NCBI GenBank assembly: GCA_012519695.1 | Contig: JAAYPT010000046.1 | Coordinates: 23,599 to 87,598 of the forward strand | DNA from: Clostridiales bacterium | Lineage (GTDB): Bacteria; Bacillota; Clostridia; Lachnospirales; Lachnospiraceae | Direction of reading: 5' to 3' | DNA length: 64,000 nt | Shown: positions 16,822 to 24,640 of the stretch, piece by piece | How the letters are laid out: every line of letters begins with the position of its first letter | Position numbering within the stretch: the first letter of the stretch is position 1 | Made by a program: the position numbers and the translations under genes | The notes under the pieces: model-generated | The model's input: the letters and a program-made list of their open reading frames with translations, nothing else | Databases searched by the model: none | Told to the model about the DNA's origin: nothing

Positions 16822-17604
16822 ATGAATGAAATTGAAAACTGGTACGACAATGAATATGAGGAGTGGAATAGGTTAGAACGGCATAAGATAGAATTTGAAA
16901 TAACCAAACACTATCTGGACAGATATATAACCAAACCGGAAAGTAAGATTTTTGATATTGGCGGAGGTCCGGGAAGATATTCCATTTATTTGGCAAAACA
17001 AGGACATAAAATAACACTGCTTGATTTATCAGGAAAAAATGTGTGCGTGGCAAAAGAAAAAGCGGCAGAAGCAGGAGTAGTTTTAGAAGATTGTGTGAAG
17101 GGAGATGCACTGGCACTTCCGGAATATGAAAAAGAATCGTTTGATGTGATTTTGCTCATGGGACCGTTGTATCATCTTACCAAAGCAGAGGATAGAAAAA
17201 AAGCAGTAGAAGAAGCACGAAAACTTTTGAAAAAAGGTGGCATTTTAATAGCAGCATTTATTTCCCAGTATGCGCCGATTCAAGATTGCTTTTCGTATCT
17301 TGATTTCTACGAGGATGAAGTAAAAGAATTGCTACATTATTTAGAAGATGGTAAAAATAATGAAGGAGGATTTACAACAGCATATTTTACCAGTGTAGAA
17401 GAAGCAAGAAGTCTTATGCAAGAGCAACAGTTTAAAGAATTAGCGTTTGTAGGAGTGGAAAATATATTAGGATGCAAGGAACAGGAAATTTTAAAGCTTC
17501 CAAACGAGGAACAGGAAAAGTGGTTAGAACTTGGAATTGCATTAGCAGAAGATGAAAAACTTTACGGAACGAGTCAACATTTTTTGTATATTGGAGAAAA
17601 ATAG
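16822..17604 (+). CDS. Class I SAM-dependent methyltransferase
   Basis: This is a cytoplasmic methyltransferase of 260 aa. Motif I is FDIGGGPGRYSIYLA near residue 44-58, followed by an acidic residue in ITLLDLSGKN and the post-motif LLMGPLYHL near 112. It begins MNEIENWYDNEYEEW, a start common in this clostridial group. ATG 16822 is preferred because AAAGGGG lies eight bases upstream; an earlier ATG at 16816 is too close to that site. The substrate is unknown; some relatives act on small molecules. Confidence 0.9.
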   Translation: MNEIENWYDNEYEEWNRLERHKIEFEITKHYLDRYITKPESKIFDIGGGPGRYSIYLAKQGHKITLLDLSGKNVCVAKEKAAEAGVVLEDCVKGDALALPEYEKESFDVILLMGPLYHLTKAEDRKKAVEEARKLLKKGGILIAAFISQYAPIQDCFSYLDFYEDEVKELLHYLEDGKNNEGGFTTAYFTSVEEARSLMQEQQFKELAFVGVENILGCKEQEILKLPNEEQEKWLELGIALAEDEKLYGTSQHFLYIGEK

Positions 17605-17718
17605 CCCGACAAGTGGACAATAGAAATCATTTTGATTTTAAAGACTTGATGTCTTTTGGTATGTTCATTCTTGCATTACTGACATTCGTTTATTTGATTA
17701 GTCATTAGTTCTGCATAG

Positions 17719-17765
17719 AAAAACCACCCTTCAAAACTTTGACGAGTAATAGGGTGGTTTTTCTA
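17719..17765. terminator. Terminator between methyltransferase and minus-strand gene
   Basis: AAAAACCACCCT (17719-17730) pairs perfectly with AGGGTGGTTTTT (17751-17762), with a 20-nt loop. It suits both directions. The rest of the gap 17605-17860 shows no gene. Confidence 0.75.
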
Positions 17766-17860
17766 CTTCATATTATAGGTCAACCACTTTGTGGGCGGTT
17801 GCTCCTCTTCTAAAATAAATATAACACTTTTACAGGTGATTGTAAACGGATTTTCTAATT

Positions 17861-18115
17861 TTATTGTGCATCACTACTACTTAAAGTGCTAAGGTAGTCA
17901 TTCACAGCACTTAAATCAACCTCAGTCTTAGTGGTATTTTCTGCCTTCTGTGTCTTATAATAACCATATCCGGAATATCCAATCCAACCAACAATTGCAA
18001 CACAGACAATGGTTCCTACCACAGAAAGGATACCTTTCTTAATTTTTTCACGTTTTAAAACTTTTTTACGATTTGCTTTTTCCTTTTTATAACGTTCTAC
18101 TTTTTCCTGACTCAT
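17861..18115 (-). CDS. Small single-span membrane protein
   Basis: This is an 84-aa protein beginning MSQEKVERYKKEKANRKK, with a strongly basic, probably helical cytoplasmic segment (1-30), one membrane helix (about 33-55) and a short extracytoplasmic tail. The start at 18115 follows AAGGAG with good spacing; an in-frame extension to 18157 lacks a site. I recognise no family. The shape suggests a small regulator or membrane-associated RNA/lipid-binding protein, but nothing in the sequence proves it. Confidence 0.75.
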   Translation of the reverse strand: MSQEKVERYKKEKANRKKVLKREKIKKGILSVVGTIVCVAIVGWIGYSGYGYYKTQKAENTTKTEVDLSAVNDYLSTLSSSDAQ

Positions 18116-18312
18116 AGTAAATCTCCTTACTCCATATGTAATATCTATAGTATACACTATTTCTGTGAAAAAATCTTGAAAAATTTAAAATTTCAGATAA
18201 AACCACGAAAAAGTTCAAGAAAAGGAGAAAAAACGAGGTTTCATGTTATCTGTTTTTGTGATACAATGAGCGAAAGCGAGAAGAAAAGAGAGACATAATA
18301 AGGAGAAAGAAA

Positions 18313-19161
18313 ATGAGTTTAGCGGATAAAATATTCATTGATATGTGTCAGGATATTATTGACAATGGAACCAGTACAGAGGGAGAGAAGGTGCGCCCTC
18401 ACTGGGAGGACGGTACAAGTGCCTATACCATTAAAAAGTTCGGTGTAGTAAATCGTTACGATTTGTCTAAGGAATTTCCGGCAATTACCCTGAGAAAAAC
18501 AGCAATTAAAAGTTGTACGGATGAAATGCTTTGGATTTGGCAGCAGAAGTCCAATAACATTCACGACCTTCACAGCCATGTGTGGGATGAATGGGCAGAT
18601 GAAAACGGCTCTATCGGTAAGGCATATGGTTATCAAATGGGGGTCAAACATCAATATAAGGAAGGAATGATGGATCAGGTAGATCGTGTGATTTATGACC
18701 TGAAAAATAATCCTTTCAGCCGTCGTATCATGACAAATATTTATGTTCATCAGGATTTACATGAAATGAATCTTTATCCATGTGCATATAGTATGACTTT
18801 CAATGTAACACAAAAGCCAGGACATGATAAACTGATATTAAATGCTATTTTAAATCAGCGTTCACAGGATATATTGACAGCAAACAACTGGAATGTATGC
18901 CAGTATGCAGTATTGGTGCATATGTTAGCACAGGTGTGTGACATGGAAGTGGGAGAACTGGTGCATGTAATTGCAGATGCACATATTTATGATCGTCATA
19001 TTCCGTTAGTAAAAGAATTAATCAGTAGAGAGACACATCCGGCACCAACCTTCTGGTTGAATCCGGAGATTAAGGATTTTTACCAGTTTACCAGAAATGA
19101 TGTGCGTTTAGATAATTATGTAACCGGACCGCAAATAACTAACATTCCGGTAGCAGTTTAA
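18313..19161 (+). CDS. thyA: Thymidylate synthase
   Basis: This enzyme makes dTMP from dUMP using methylene-tetrahydrofolate. The 282-aa protein has the catalytic Cys in LYPCAYSM (usual PPC replaced by YPC), the dUMP-binding QRSQDILTANNWN and the DAHIYDRHI block. The start follows AAGGAGAAAGAAA. folA, which regenerates the folate by-product, lies 1 kb downstream on the same strand, so the two probably belong to one transcription unit with the HxlR and PEBP genes between them. Confidence 0.96.
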   Translation: MSLADKIFIDMCQDIIDNGTSTEGEKVRPHWEDGTSAYTIKKFGVVNRYDLSKEFPAITLRKTAIKSCTDEMLWIWQQKSNNIHDLHSHVWDEWADENGSIGKAYGYQMGVKHQYKEGMMDQVDRVIYDLKNNPFSRRIMTNIYVHQDLHEMNLYPCAYSMTFNVTQKPGHDKLILNAILNQRSQDILTANNWNVCQYAVLVHMLAQVCDMEVGELVHVIADAHIYDRHIPLVKELISRETHPAPTFWLNPEIKDFYQFTRNDVRLDNYVTGPQITNIPVAV

Positions 19162-19183
19162 AGTACAGAAAAGAGAAATAGGG

Positions 19184-19549
19184 ATGAAACTTCGTGAAGA
19201 ATATACCTGTCCATTAGAACTGGTGCATGATATGATAAAAGGAAAATGGAAAAGCATTATTTTGTGGAGATTGCGTTTGGGAGCTACTTCTCTTGCAAAA
19301 TTAGAAAGGGATATTGAAGGCATTACACAGAAAATGCTGTTAGAACAGCTCAAAGAACTAATGGATTATGGATTCGTAGAAAAGAAAACCTTTGAAGGAT
19401 ATCCACTTCGTGTAGAGTATTCCTTAACATCAGATATGGGCATGCAGATATTAGAGGCATTGAAAATCATGCAACAGATTGGAATTTCCTATTTAAAAGA
19501 AAATGGTTTGGAACATGTATTAGAGGAAAAGGGAGTTCTGCTAGAGTAG
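19184..19549 (+). CDS. HxlR family transcriptional regulator
   Basis: This is a 121-aa winged-helix regulator. It carries the family start YTCPLELVHDMIKGKWKSIIL with the conserved redox-type Cys at about residue 8, the recognition helix region ITQKMLLEQLKEL and the wing YPLRVEYSLT. HxlR proteins often sense oxidants, aldehydes or drugs. The gene lies 22 bases after thyA and about 100 bases before a PEBP gene, which is a plausible target. Confidence 0.93.
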   Translation: MKLREEYTCPLELVHDMIKGKWKSIILWRLRLGATSLAKLERDIEGITQKMLLEQLKELMDYGFVEKKTFEGYPLRVEYSLTSDMGMQILEALKIMQQIGISYLKENGLEHVLEEKGVLLE

Positions 19550-19647
19550 TACCTACAAAAAAGTAAGTAATTTACGAAAAAGTCATTTTGTTTATAATTT
19601 TTTATAGCAACCAAAATAAGAAATGTTGCAGAGAAAGGAGAAACAAA

Positions 19648-20151
19648 ATGAAGGTAACAAGTACAGGAGTAAAGAATGGTATTATTTTAGAAGAGTATGG
19701 CGGAAGAGGAAATCAATTTAATGAAAATGGGATCCCCAATTATTCCCTGCCGTTTCGAGTGGAGGGAGCACCGGAAGGAACGGTGTCCTTGGCGTTGGTA
19801 TTAGAGGATAAGGATGCATGTCCGGTAACCGGATTTGTATGGATACATTGGCTTGCTGCCAATATTACTCGTTTTGAGATAAAGGAAAATGAGAGTTGCA
19901 GTACCAAAGATTTTATACAGGGGTGCAACAGTTTTGTGAGTATACAAGGCGGAGAACAGTCAAAAGAATTATCAAGCTTTTATAGCGGAATGACTCCACC
20001 CGACAAGGATCATGTATATGAACTACATGTATTTGCGTTAGATTGTATGCTTGAATTAGAAAATGGCTTCTGGTTAAATGAATTATATCAGAAGATGGAA
20101 GGACATATTCTTGCAACGGATGTATGTAAAGGGGTATATTATAAGATGTAA
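19648..20151 (+). CDS. YbhB/YbcL family PEBP (Raf kinase inhibitor-like) protein
   Basis: This is a 167-aa protein of the phosphatidylethanolamine-binding fold. It has the ligand-pocket segments LALVLEDKDACP, FVWIHWLAANI and the late DKDHVYELHVFALD. Bacterial members have no settled function. ATG 19648 follows AAAGGAG; upstream in-frame codons to 19588 have no site. The protein lacks a signal peptide. It follows the HxlR regulator. Confidence 0.9.
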   Translation: MKVTSTGVKNGIILEEYGGRGNQFNENGIPNYSLPFRVEGAPEGTVSLALVLEDKDACPVTGFVWIHWLAANITRFEIKENESCSTKDFIQGCNSFVSIQGGEQSKELSSFYSGMTPPDKDHVYELHVFALDCMLELENGFWLNELYQKMEGHILATDVCKGVYYKM

Positions 20152-20197
20152 TCGATAGGTTAGAAATATATTAAGAAATATATTAGGAGGATACAAC

Positions 20198-20692
20198 ATG
20201 AATTTAATTGCAGCAGTAGACAAAAATTGGGCAATCGGACTAAATAACAAGCTGTTAGTAAGTATTCCGGAAGATATGAAGTTCTTTCGAAAAACCACTA
20301 CGGGAAAAGTTGTAGTTATGGGAAGAAAAACACTGGAAAGTTTTCCAAACGGACTTCCATTGAAAAATCGAGTGAACATCGTATTGACTTCTGATAAGAA
20401 TTATAAAGTAAAGGATGCCATTATTGTGCATTCCATGGATGAGTTATTAGAAGAATTAAAAAACTATAACAGTGAAGATATTTATGTAATTGGCGGTGAG
20501 AGCATTTATCGCCAGATGGTAGATATGTGTGATGTAGCCCATATTACCAAAATCGATTATGCGTATGAAGCAGATTCATATTTTCCGAATTTGGATGAAA
20601 AAGAAGATTGGGAGATTACAGCAGATAGTGAAGAACAGACGTATTTTGATTTGGAATTTTATTTCCTGAAATATGAGAAAAAGAAGAAGTAG
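20198..20692 (+). CDS. folA: Dihydrofolate reductase
   Basis: This enzyme reduces dihydrofolate to tetrahydrofolate with NADPH. The 164-aa protein shows the start MNLIAAVDKNWAIGLNNKLL, the substrate helix PEDMKFFRKTTTGK, VVVMGRKTLESF and the cofactor loop IYVIGGESIYRQM. The ribosome site is TTAGGAGGATACAAC. It complements thyA, which oxidises the folate cofactor. Confidence 0.96.
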   Translation: MNLIAAVDKNWAIGLNNKLLVSIPEDMKFFRKTTTGKVVVMGRKTLESFPNGLPLKNRVNIVLTSDKNYKVKDAIIVHSMDELLEELKNYNSEDIYVIGGESIYRQMVDMCDVAHITKIDYAYEADSYFPNLDEKEDWEITADSEEQTYFDLEFYFLKYEKKKK

Positions 20693-20695
20693 GAT

Positions 20696-21646
20696 ATGGA
20701 AAATTTTATTTTTAGTATTAATGTAACAATTCCTATTTTCCTTGTTATGGTACTGGGATGGGGATTGAAACAAATCGGAATGTTAAATGATAATTTTGTA
20801 ACAGTGGCAAATAAGTTTAATTTTAAGGTGACATTGCCGTTTTTACTGTTTCGGGACCTTTCTTCGGTAGACATTAAAGCCGTTTTTGATTTAAAGTATG
20901 TCCTGTTTTGTGCCATTGCAAGTTCCGTTTGCTTTTGGGTAATCTGGGGCGGTACAAAGCTGTTCATGAAGGACAAGACCATGACAGGAGCCTTTGTACA
21001 GGCATCTTTTCGAAGCAGTGCGGCGGTGATGGGACTGGCATTTATACAGAATATTTATGGACCGTCTGCAATGGGACCATTGATGATTATTGGAGCAGTT
21101 CCGCTTTATAATATATATTCTGTGATTGTGCTGACTTTTGAAGCACAAAGTGGTGAGGAAGAAAGTCAGAAAAATAAAATAAAAGACGCTTGCCTTAATA
21201 TTTTAAAAAATCCTATTATTATTGGAATTTTCTTAGGACTTATGGCATCGTTGTTAGAAATTGATTTTCTGGTATTAGTGGATAAGACAGTAAATAATGT
21301 TGCACAGATGGCAACGCCATTGGCATTAATCGCATTAGGGGCAGGATTTGAAGGAAGAAAGGCACTGGCGAAGATTAAGCCTACTCTGATTGCCTCTTTC
21401 ATCAAGCTGGTAGGACAGACTGCTGTGTTTCTTCCGATAGCGGCATGGATGGGATTTGACGGAGAAAAGATGATAGCCTTACTTATCATGTTGGCATCAC
21501 CAACAACTCCAAGTTGTTACATTATGGCGAAAAATATGAATAATGATGGAGTGCTGACAGCAAGTATTGTAGTAACCACAACATTGCTTGCAGCATTTAC
21601 CCTAACGGGATGGATTTTCCTGTTAAAAACAATGGGACTGATATAG
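20696..21646 (+). CDS. AEC family transporter
   Basis: This is a membrane carrier of about 316 aa with ten predicted hydrophobic segments in two groups of five, the layout of the auxin-efflux-carrier (AEC) family. Characteristic pieces are the N-terminal PIFLVMVLGWGLKQIG and the late ATPLALIALGAGF and LASPTTPSCYIMA. Bacterial members move malate, malonate or other acids. It starts three bases after the folA stop and ends 14 bases before ilvB, so co-transcription is likely, though the substrate is unknown. Confidence 0.9.
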   Translation: MENFIFSINVTIPIFLVMVLGWGLKQIGMLNDNFVTVANKFNFKVTLPFLLFRDLSSVDIKAVFDLKYVLFCAIASSVCFWVIWGGTKLFMKDKTMTGAFVQASFRSSAAVMGLAFIQNIYGPSAMGPLMIIGAVPLYNIYSVIVLTFEAQSGEEESQKNKIKDACLNILKNPIIIGIFLGLMASLLEIDFLVLVDKTVNNVAQMATPLALIALGAGFEGRKALAKIKPTLIASFIKLVGQTAVFLPIAAWMGFDGEKMIALLIMLASPTTPSCYIMAKNMNNDGVLTASIVVTTTLLAAFTLTGWIFLLKTMGLI

Positions 21647-21660
21647 GATGAGGTGAAAAT

Positions 21661-23385
21661 ATGGCATTGGATATAACTGGGAGAAAATTATTTGCAAAAG
21701 CATTAATAGAAGAAGGTGTTGATATCGTATTCGGATATCCGGGAGGAATGGTAACGGATATCATGGACGAGTTGTATAAACACGAAGAAATAGAACTGGT
21801 ATTGCCGCGACATGAGCAGGGGTTAATACATGAAGCAGAAGGCTATGCCAAGGCAACCGGAAAAGTGGGAGTCTGCATTGTAACCAGTGGACCGGGGGCT
21901 ACGAATATTATGACAGGACTTGCGGATGCACATTCAGATAGTATTCCTCTTGTATGTATTACAGGACAGGTTCCTTTGAATCTTATCGGAAATGATGCAT
22001 TTCAGGAAGTGGATATCGTGGGAATGACCCGTAGTATTACCAAGTATGGTGTAACGGTTCGTGATAGAAAAGACCTTGGCAGAACATTGAAAATGGCATT
22101 TCATATTGCAAGAACCGGAAGACCGGGACCGGTATTGGTAGATTTACCAAAGGATATCCAGACACAACCGGGGCCGGCAGAATATCCAAAGACTGTGAAT
22201 ATACGAGGATATAAGCCAAATGAGAGTGTACATATCGGTCAGCTGAAAAAGGGTTATAAGCTGTTAAAGTCTGCGAAGAAACCACTGTTTTTAATTGGCG
22301 GTGGTGTAAATATTGCTAAGGCAAATGAGAAATTGCAAGAGTTAGTAGAAAAGACAAAAATCCCGGTAGTTACAACGATTATGGGAAAGGGAGCAATTCC
22401 TACTACCCATCCATATTATGTCGGAAACAGTGGAATGCATGGTCGCTATGCTGCAAATATGGCAGTCAGTGAATGTGATGTATTGTTCTCTATTGGAACA
22501 CGTTTTAACGACAGAATCACCGGAGATTTGAATGAATTTGCTCCAAAGGCACAGATTGTTCATGTAGATGTAGATACCGCTTCTATTTCTCGAAATGTAG
22601 TGGTAGATGTTCCGATTGTAGCAGATGCAGGACTTGCAATTGAAAAAATGTTAGAGTGGGCAGAACCACAGAAAACAGATAAATGGCTTACGCAGATTCG
22701 TGAATGGGATAAGGAAAATCCTTTGGAAATGCGAAGAGATCATGGCATGACTCCACAGATGATTATGGAGCATATCAATGAACAATTTGATGAAGGCATT
22801 ATTGTAACCGATGTAGGTCAGCATCAGATGTGGGCGACACAGTATATTGAGTTGAATGAGAAAAAGAAGTTTATTACTTCCGGTGGTTTAGGAACCATGG
22901 GATTTGGATTCCCGGCAGCCATTGGAGCGAAAATAGGTTGTCCGGACAAAGAAGTTATCTGCATTAGTGGTGATGGCGGTATGCAGATGAATATTCAGGA
23001 GTTGGCAACAGCCATGGTGCAGGATGCCCATGTAATCGTGTGTGTATTCAATAACTATTATCTTGGTATGGTACGACAGATGCAGCAGCTATTTTACGGC
23101 AAGCGTTACGAAGCAACTTGTTTGCGCCGTAGAAAGAACTGTCCAAGAGATTGTAAAGGACCAAATCCGTCATGTCCACCATATGAGCCGGACTTTGTAA
23201 AGCTGGCAGAAAGCTATGGGGCAACCGGAATGCGTGTAACCAAAGAAGAGGAAATTGCACCTGCATTTGAAAAAGCCAAAAAGGTGAGCGGACCGGTAAT
23301 TATTGAGTTTATGATAGCAACAGAAGAAATTGTACTCCCCATGGTAAAGAGCGGAAATCCCATGAGTGAAATGATTTTAAAATAA
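21661..23385 (+). CDS. ilvB: Acetolactate synthase large subunit
   Basis: This is the catalytic subunit of the enzyme that begins branched-chain amino-acid synthesis (574 aa). It has the catalytic Glu in LPRHEQGLIHEA, SGPGATN, the FAD-region and the thiamine-diphosphate motif GDGG...NN at about residues 440-465. Between this motif and PDFVKLAESYG lies a cysteine-rich insert (nt 23116-23183) with four Cys. The start follows GATGAGGTGAAAAT. The regulatory subunit is next. No T-box or leader fits the 14-base gap upstream, so control must come from farther away. Confidence 0.95.
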   Translation: MALDITGRKLFAKALIEEGVDIVFGYPGGMVTDIMDELYKHEEIELVLPRHEQGLIHEAEGYAKATGKVGVCIVTSGPGATNIMTGLADAHSDSIPLVCITGQVPLNLIGNDAFQEVDIVGMTRSITKYGVTVRDRKDLGRTLKMAFHIARTGRPGPVLVDLPKDIQTQPGPAEYPKTVNIRGYKPNESVHIGQLKKGYKLLKSAKKPLFLIGGGVNIAKANEKLQELVEKTKIPVVTTIMGKGAIPTTHPYYVGNSGMHGRYAANMAVSECDVLFSIGTRFNDRITGDLNEFAPKAQIVHVDVDTASISRNVVVDVPIVADAGLAIEKMLEWAEPQKTDKWLTQIREWDKENPLEMRRDHGMTPQMIMEHINEQFDEGIIVTDVGQHQMWATQYIELNEKKKFITSGGLGTMGFGFPAAIGAKIGCPDKEVICISGDGGMQMNIQELATAMVQDAHVIVCVFNNYYLGMVRQMQQLFYGKRYEATCLRRRKNCPRDCKGPNPSCPPYEPDFVKLAESYGATGMRVTKEEEIAPAFEKAKKVSGPVIIEFMIATEEIVLPMVKSGNPMSEMILK

Positions 23386-23397
23386 GGAGGGAAGGAC

Positions 23398-23919
23398 ATG
23401 AAAAAGAGATGGATTGCATTATATGTAGAAAATGAAGTAGGTGTCCTTGCCAAGGTTTCCGGTCTTTTTTCCGGAAAATCCTATAATCTGCAAAGTCTTA
23501 CCGTAGGAACTACCGAGGATGAAACTATTTCTCGTATGACGATTTGTGTCAGCAGTGATGATGTGACATTTGAACAGATAAAGAAACAGTTGAATTGCAT
23601 GGTAGAGGTAATTAAGGTAATAGACCTTAGTAACGTGCCAATTCATATGAAAGAGATTTTATTTGCAAAAGTAAAGGATTGTTCTTCGGAAGATAAGGCA
23701 GAGGTATTTCAGATTGCACAGGTATTTCATGTAGAAGTATCTGATATAGGAAAAGACAGTGTCTTGTTGGAGTGCAAAGCCACAGAACGAAGAAATAATG
23801 AATTGATTGCATTGTTAAAGAGCAGATTTCATCATATTGAGGTAGTGCGTGGCGGAGCGGTTGCCATTGAGTCTATCAGTACCTCATGTGCAGGAAAAAC
23901 AGAGTATGACAGAAAGTAA
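23398..23919 (+). CDS. ilvN: Acetolactate synthase small subunit
   Basis: This is the regulatory subunit for ilvB, 173 aa. The N-terminal ACT domain reads WIALYVENEVGVLAKVSGLFSG, and the second half has the usual ALS_ss_C layout ending in ERRNNELIALLKSRFHHIEVVRGGAVAI. It binds valine in relatives to give feedback inhibition. It sits 12 bases after ilvB behind AAGGAGGGAAGG. Confidence 0.93.
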   Translation: MKKRWIALYVENEVGVLAKVSGLFSGKSYNLQSLTVGTTEDETISRMTICVSSDDVTFEQIKKQLNCMVEVIKVIDLSNVPIHMKEILFAKVKDCSSEDKAEVFQIAQVFHVEVSDIGKDSVLLECKATERRNNELIALLKSRFHHIEVVRGGAVAIESISTSCAGKTEYDRK

Positions 23920-23934
23920 ACGGGGTAGCTTGAA

Positions 23935-24513
23935 ATGTCTAATACAACGAAAATAGCATTAGAAGCATCCTTAAAAAAGCTGATGCTTCAGAAACCATTT
24001 GATAAAATAACCATTAACGATTTGACAAAAGATTGTGGAATCAGTCGCATGACATTTTACAATCATTTTAAAGATATTTATGATTTGGTGGAATGGAGTT
24101 GTGAAGAAGACGGAAAACAGGCATTACAGAACAATAATACCTATGACACCTGGCAGGAAGGATTATATCAGATCTTTCAGGCGGTATTGGCAAACAAACC
24201 ATTTATTTTAAATGTGTATCGTACCGTTAGCAGAGAGCAGATTGAGAACTATCTGTTTGGACTTACCAGAGATTTGATTGAGAATGTAGTAGAAGAAAAG
24301 TCTGTTGGAAGAGAAATATCGTTAGAAGACAAATTATTTATTGCAGGTTTTTATAAATATAGCTTTGTGGGAATTATGTTAGACTGGATTAAACAAGGCA
24401 TGAAGGAAGAACCGCAGATTCTTGTGGAGAAGATTAGTTTAACCGTACGAGGAAATGTAGCCAATTCTGTACGAAATTTTGAAATTGCCAAAAAAGAACA
24501 TAAAATAGAATAA
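23935..24513 (+). CDS. TetR family regulator
   Basis: This is a 192-aa TetR/AcrR-type regulator. The N-terminal helix-turn-helix is KITINDLTKDCGISRMTFYNHFKDIYDL. The C-terminal ligand domain is helical and not recognised further; DhaS-like members look similar. It is 15 bases after ilvN but precedes the oleate hydratase gene, separated from it by a perfect 20-bp inverted repeat. It may control that gene in response to fatty acids; this is inferred from position. Confidence 0.9.
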   Translation: MSNTTKIALEASLKKLMLQKPFDKITINDLTKDCGISRMTFYNHFKDIYDLVEWSCEEDGKQALQNNNTYDTWQEGLYQIFQAVLANKPFILNVYRTVSREQIENYLFGLTRDLIENVVEEKSVGREISLEDKLFIAGFYKYSFVGIMLDWIKQGMKEEPQILVEKISLTVRGNVANSVRNFEIAKKEHKIE

Positions 24514-24514
24514 G

Positions 24515-24567
24515 TTTACAAAATTGCCGGAATGTATAATTTTTATTCATTCCGGCAATTTTGTAAA
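24515..24567. repeat. Perfect 20-bp inverted repeat between tetR and oleate hydratase
   Basis: TTTACAAAATTGCCGGAATG (24515-24534) is exactly repeated in inverse at 24548-24567, with a 13-base AT-rich loop containing TATAAT. The hairpin could be a terminator for ilvBN-tetR, or the arms could be binding sites. There is no T-tract after it beyond the TTTT within the arm. Confidence 0.75.
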
Positions 24568-24640
24568 TTGTAAGGAAAAGATAATAAAGGTATAGTGGTA
24601 ACAGTGAATGAAGAATCACAGGAAAGGAAGGTAATTGGTT

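Noticed and set aside
20152..20197. Folate riboswitch before folA.
   Set aside because: The 46-base gap is too short and shows no conserved riboswitch core.
21647..21660. T-box or leader-peptide attenuator for ilvB.
   Set aside because: The gap to the upstream transporter is only 14 bases, so there is no room for one.
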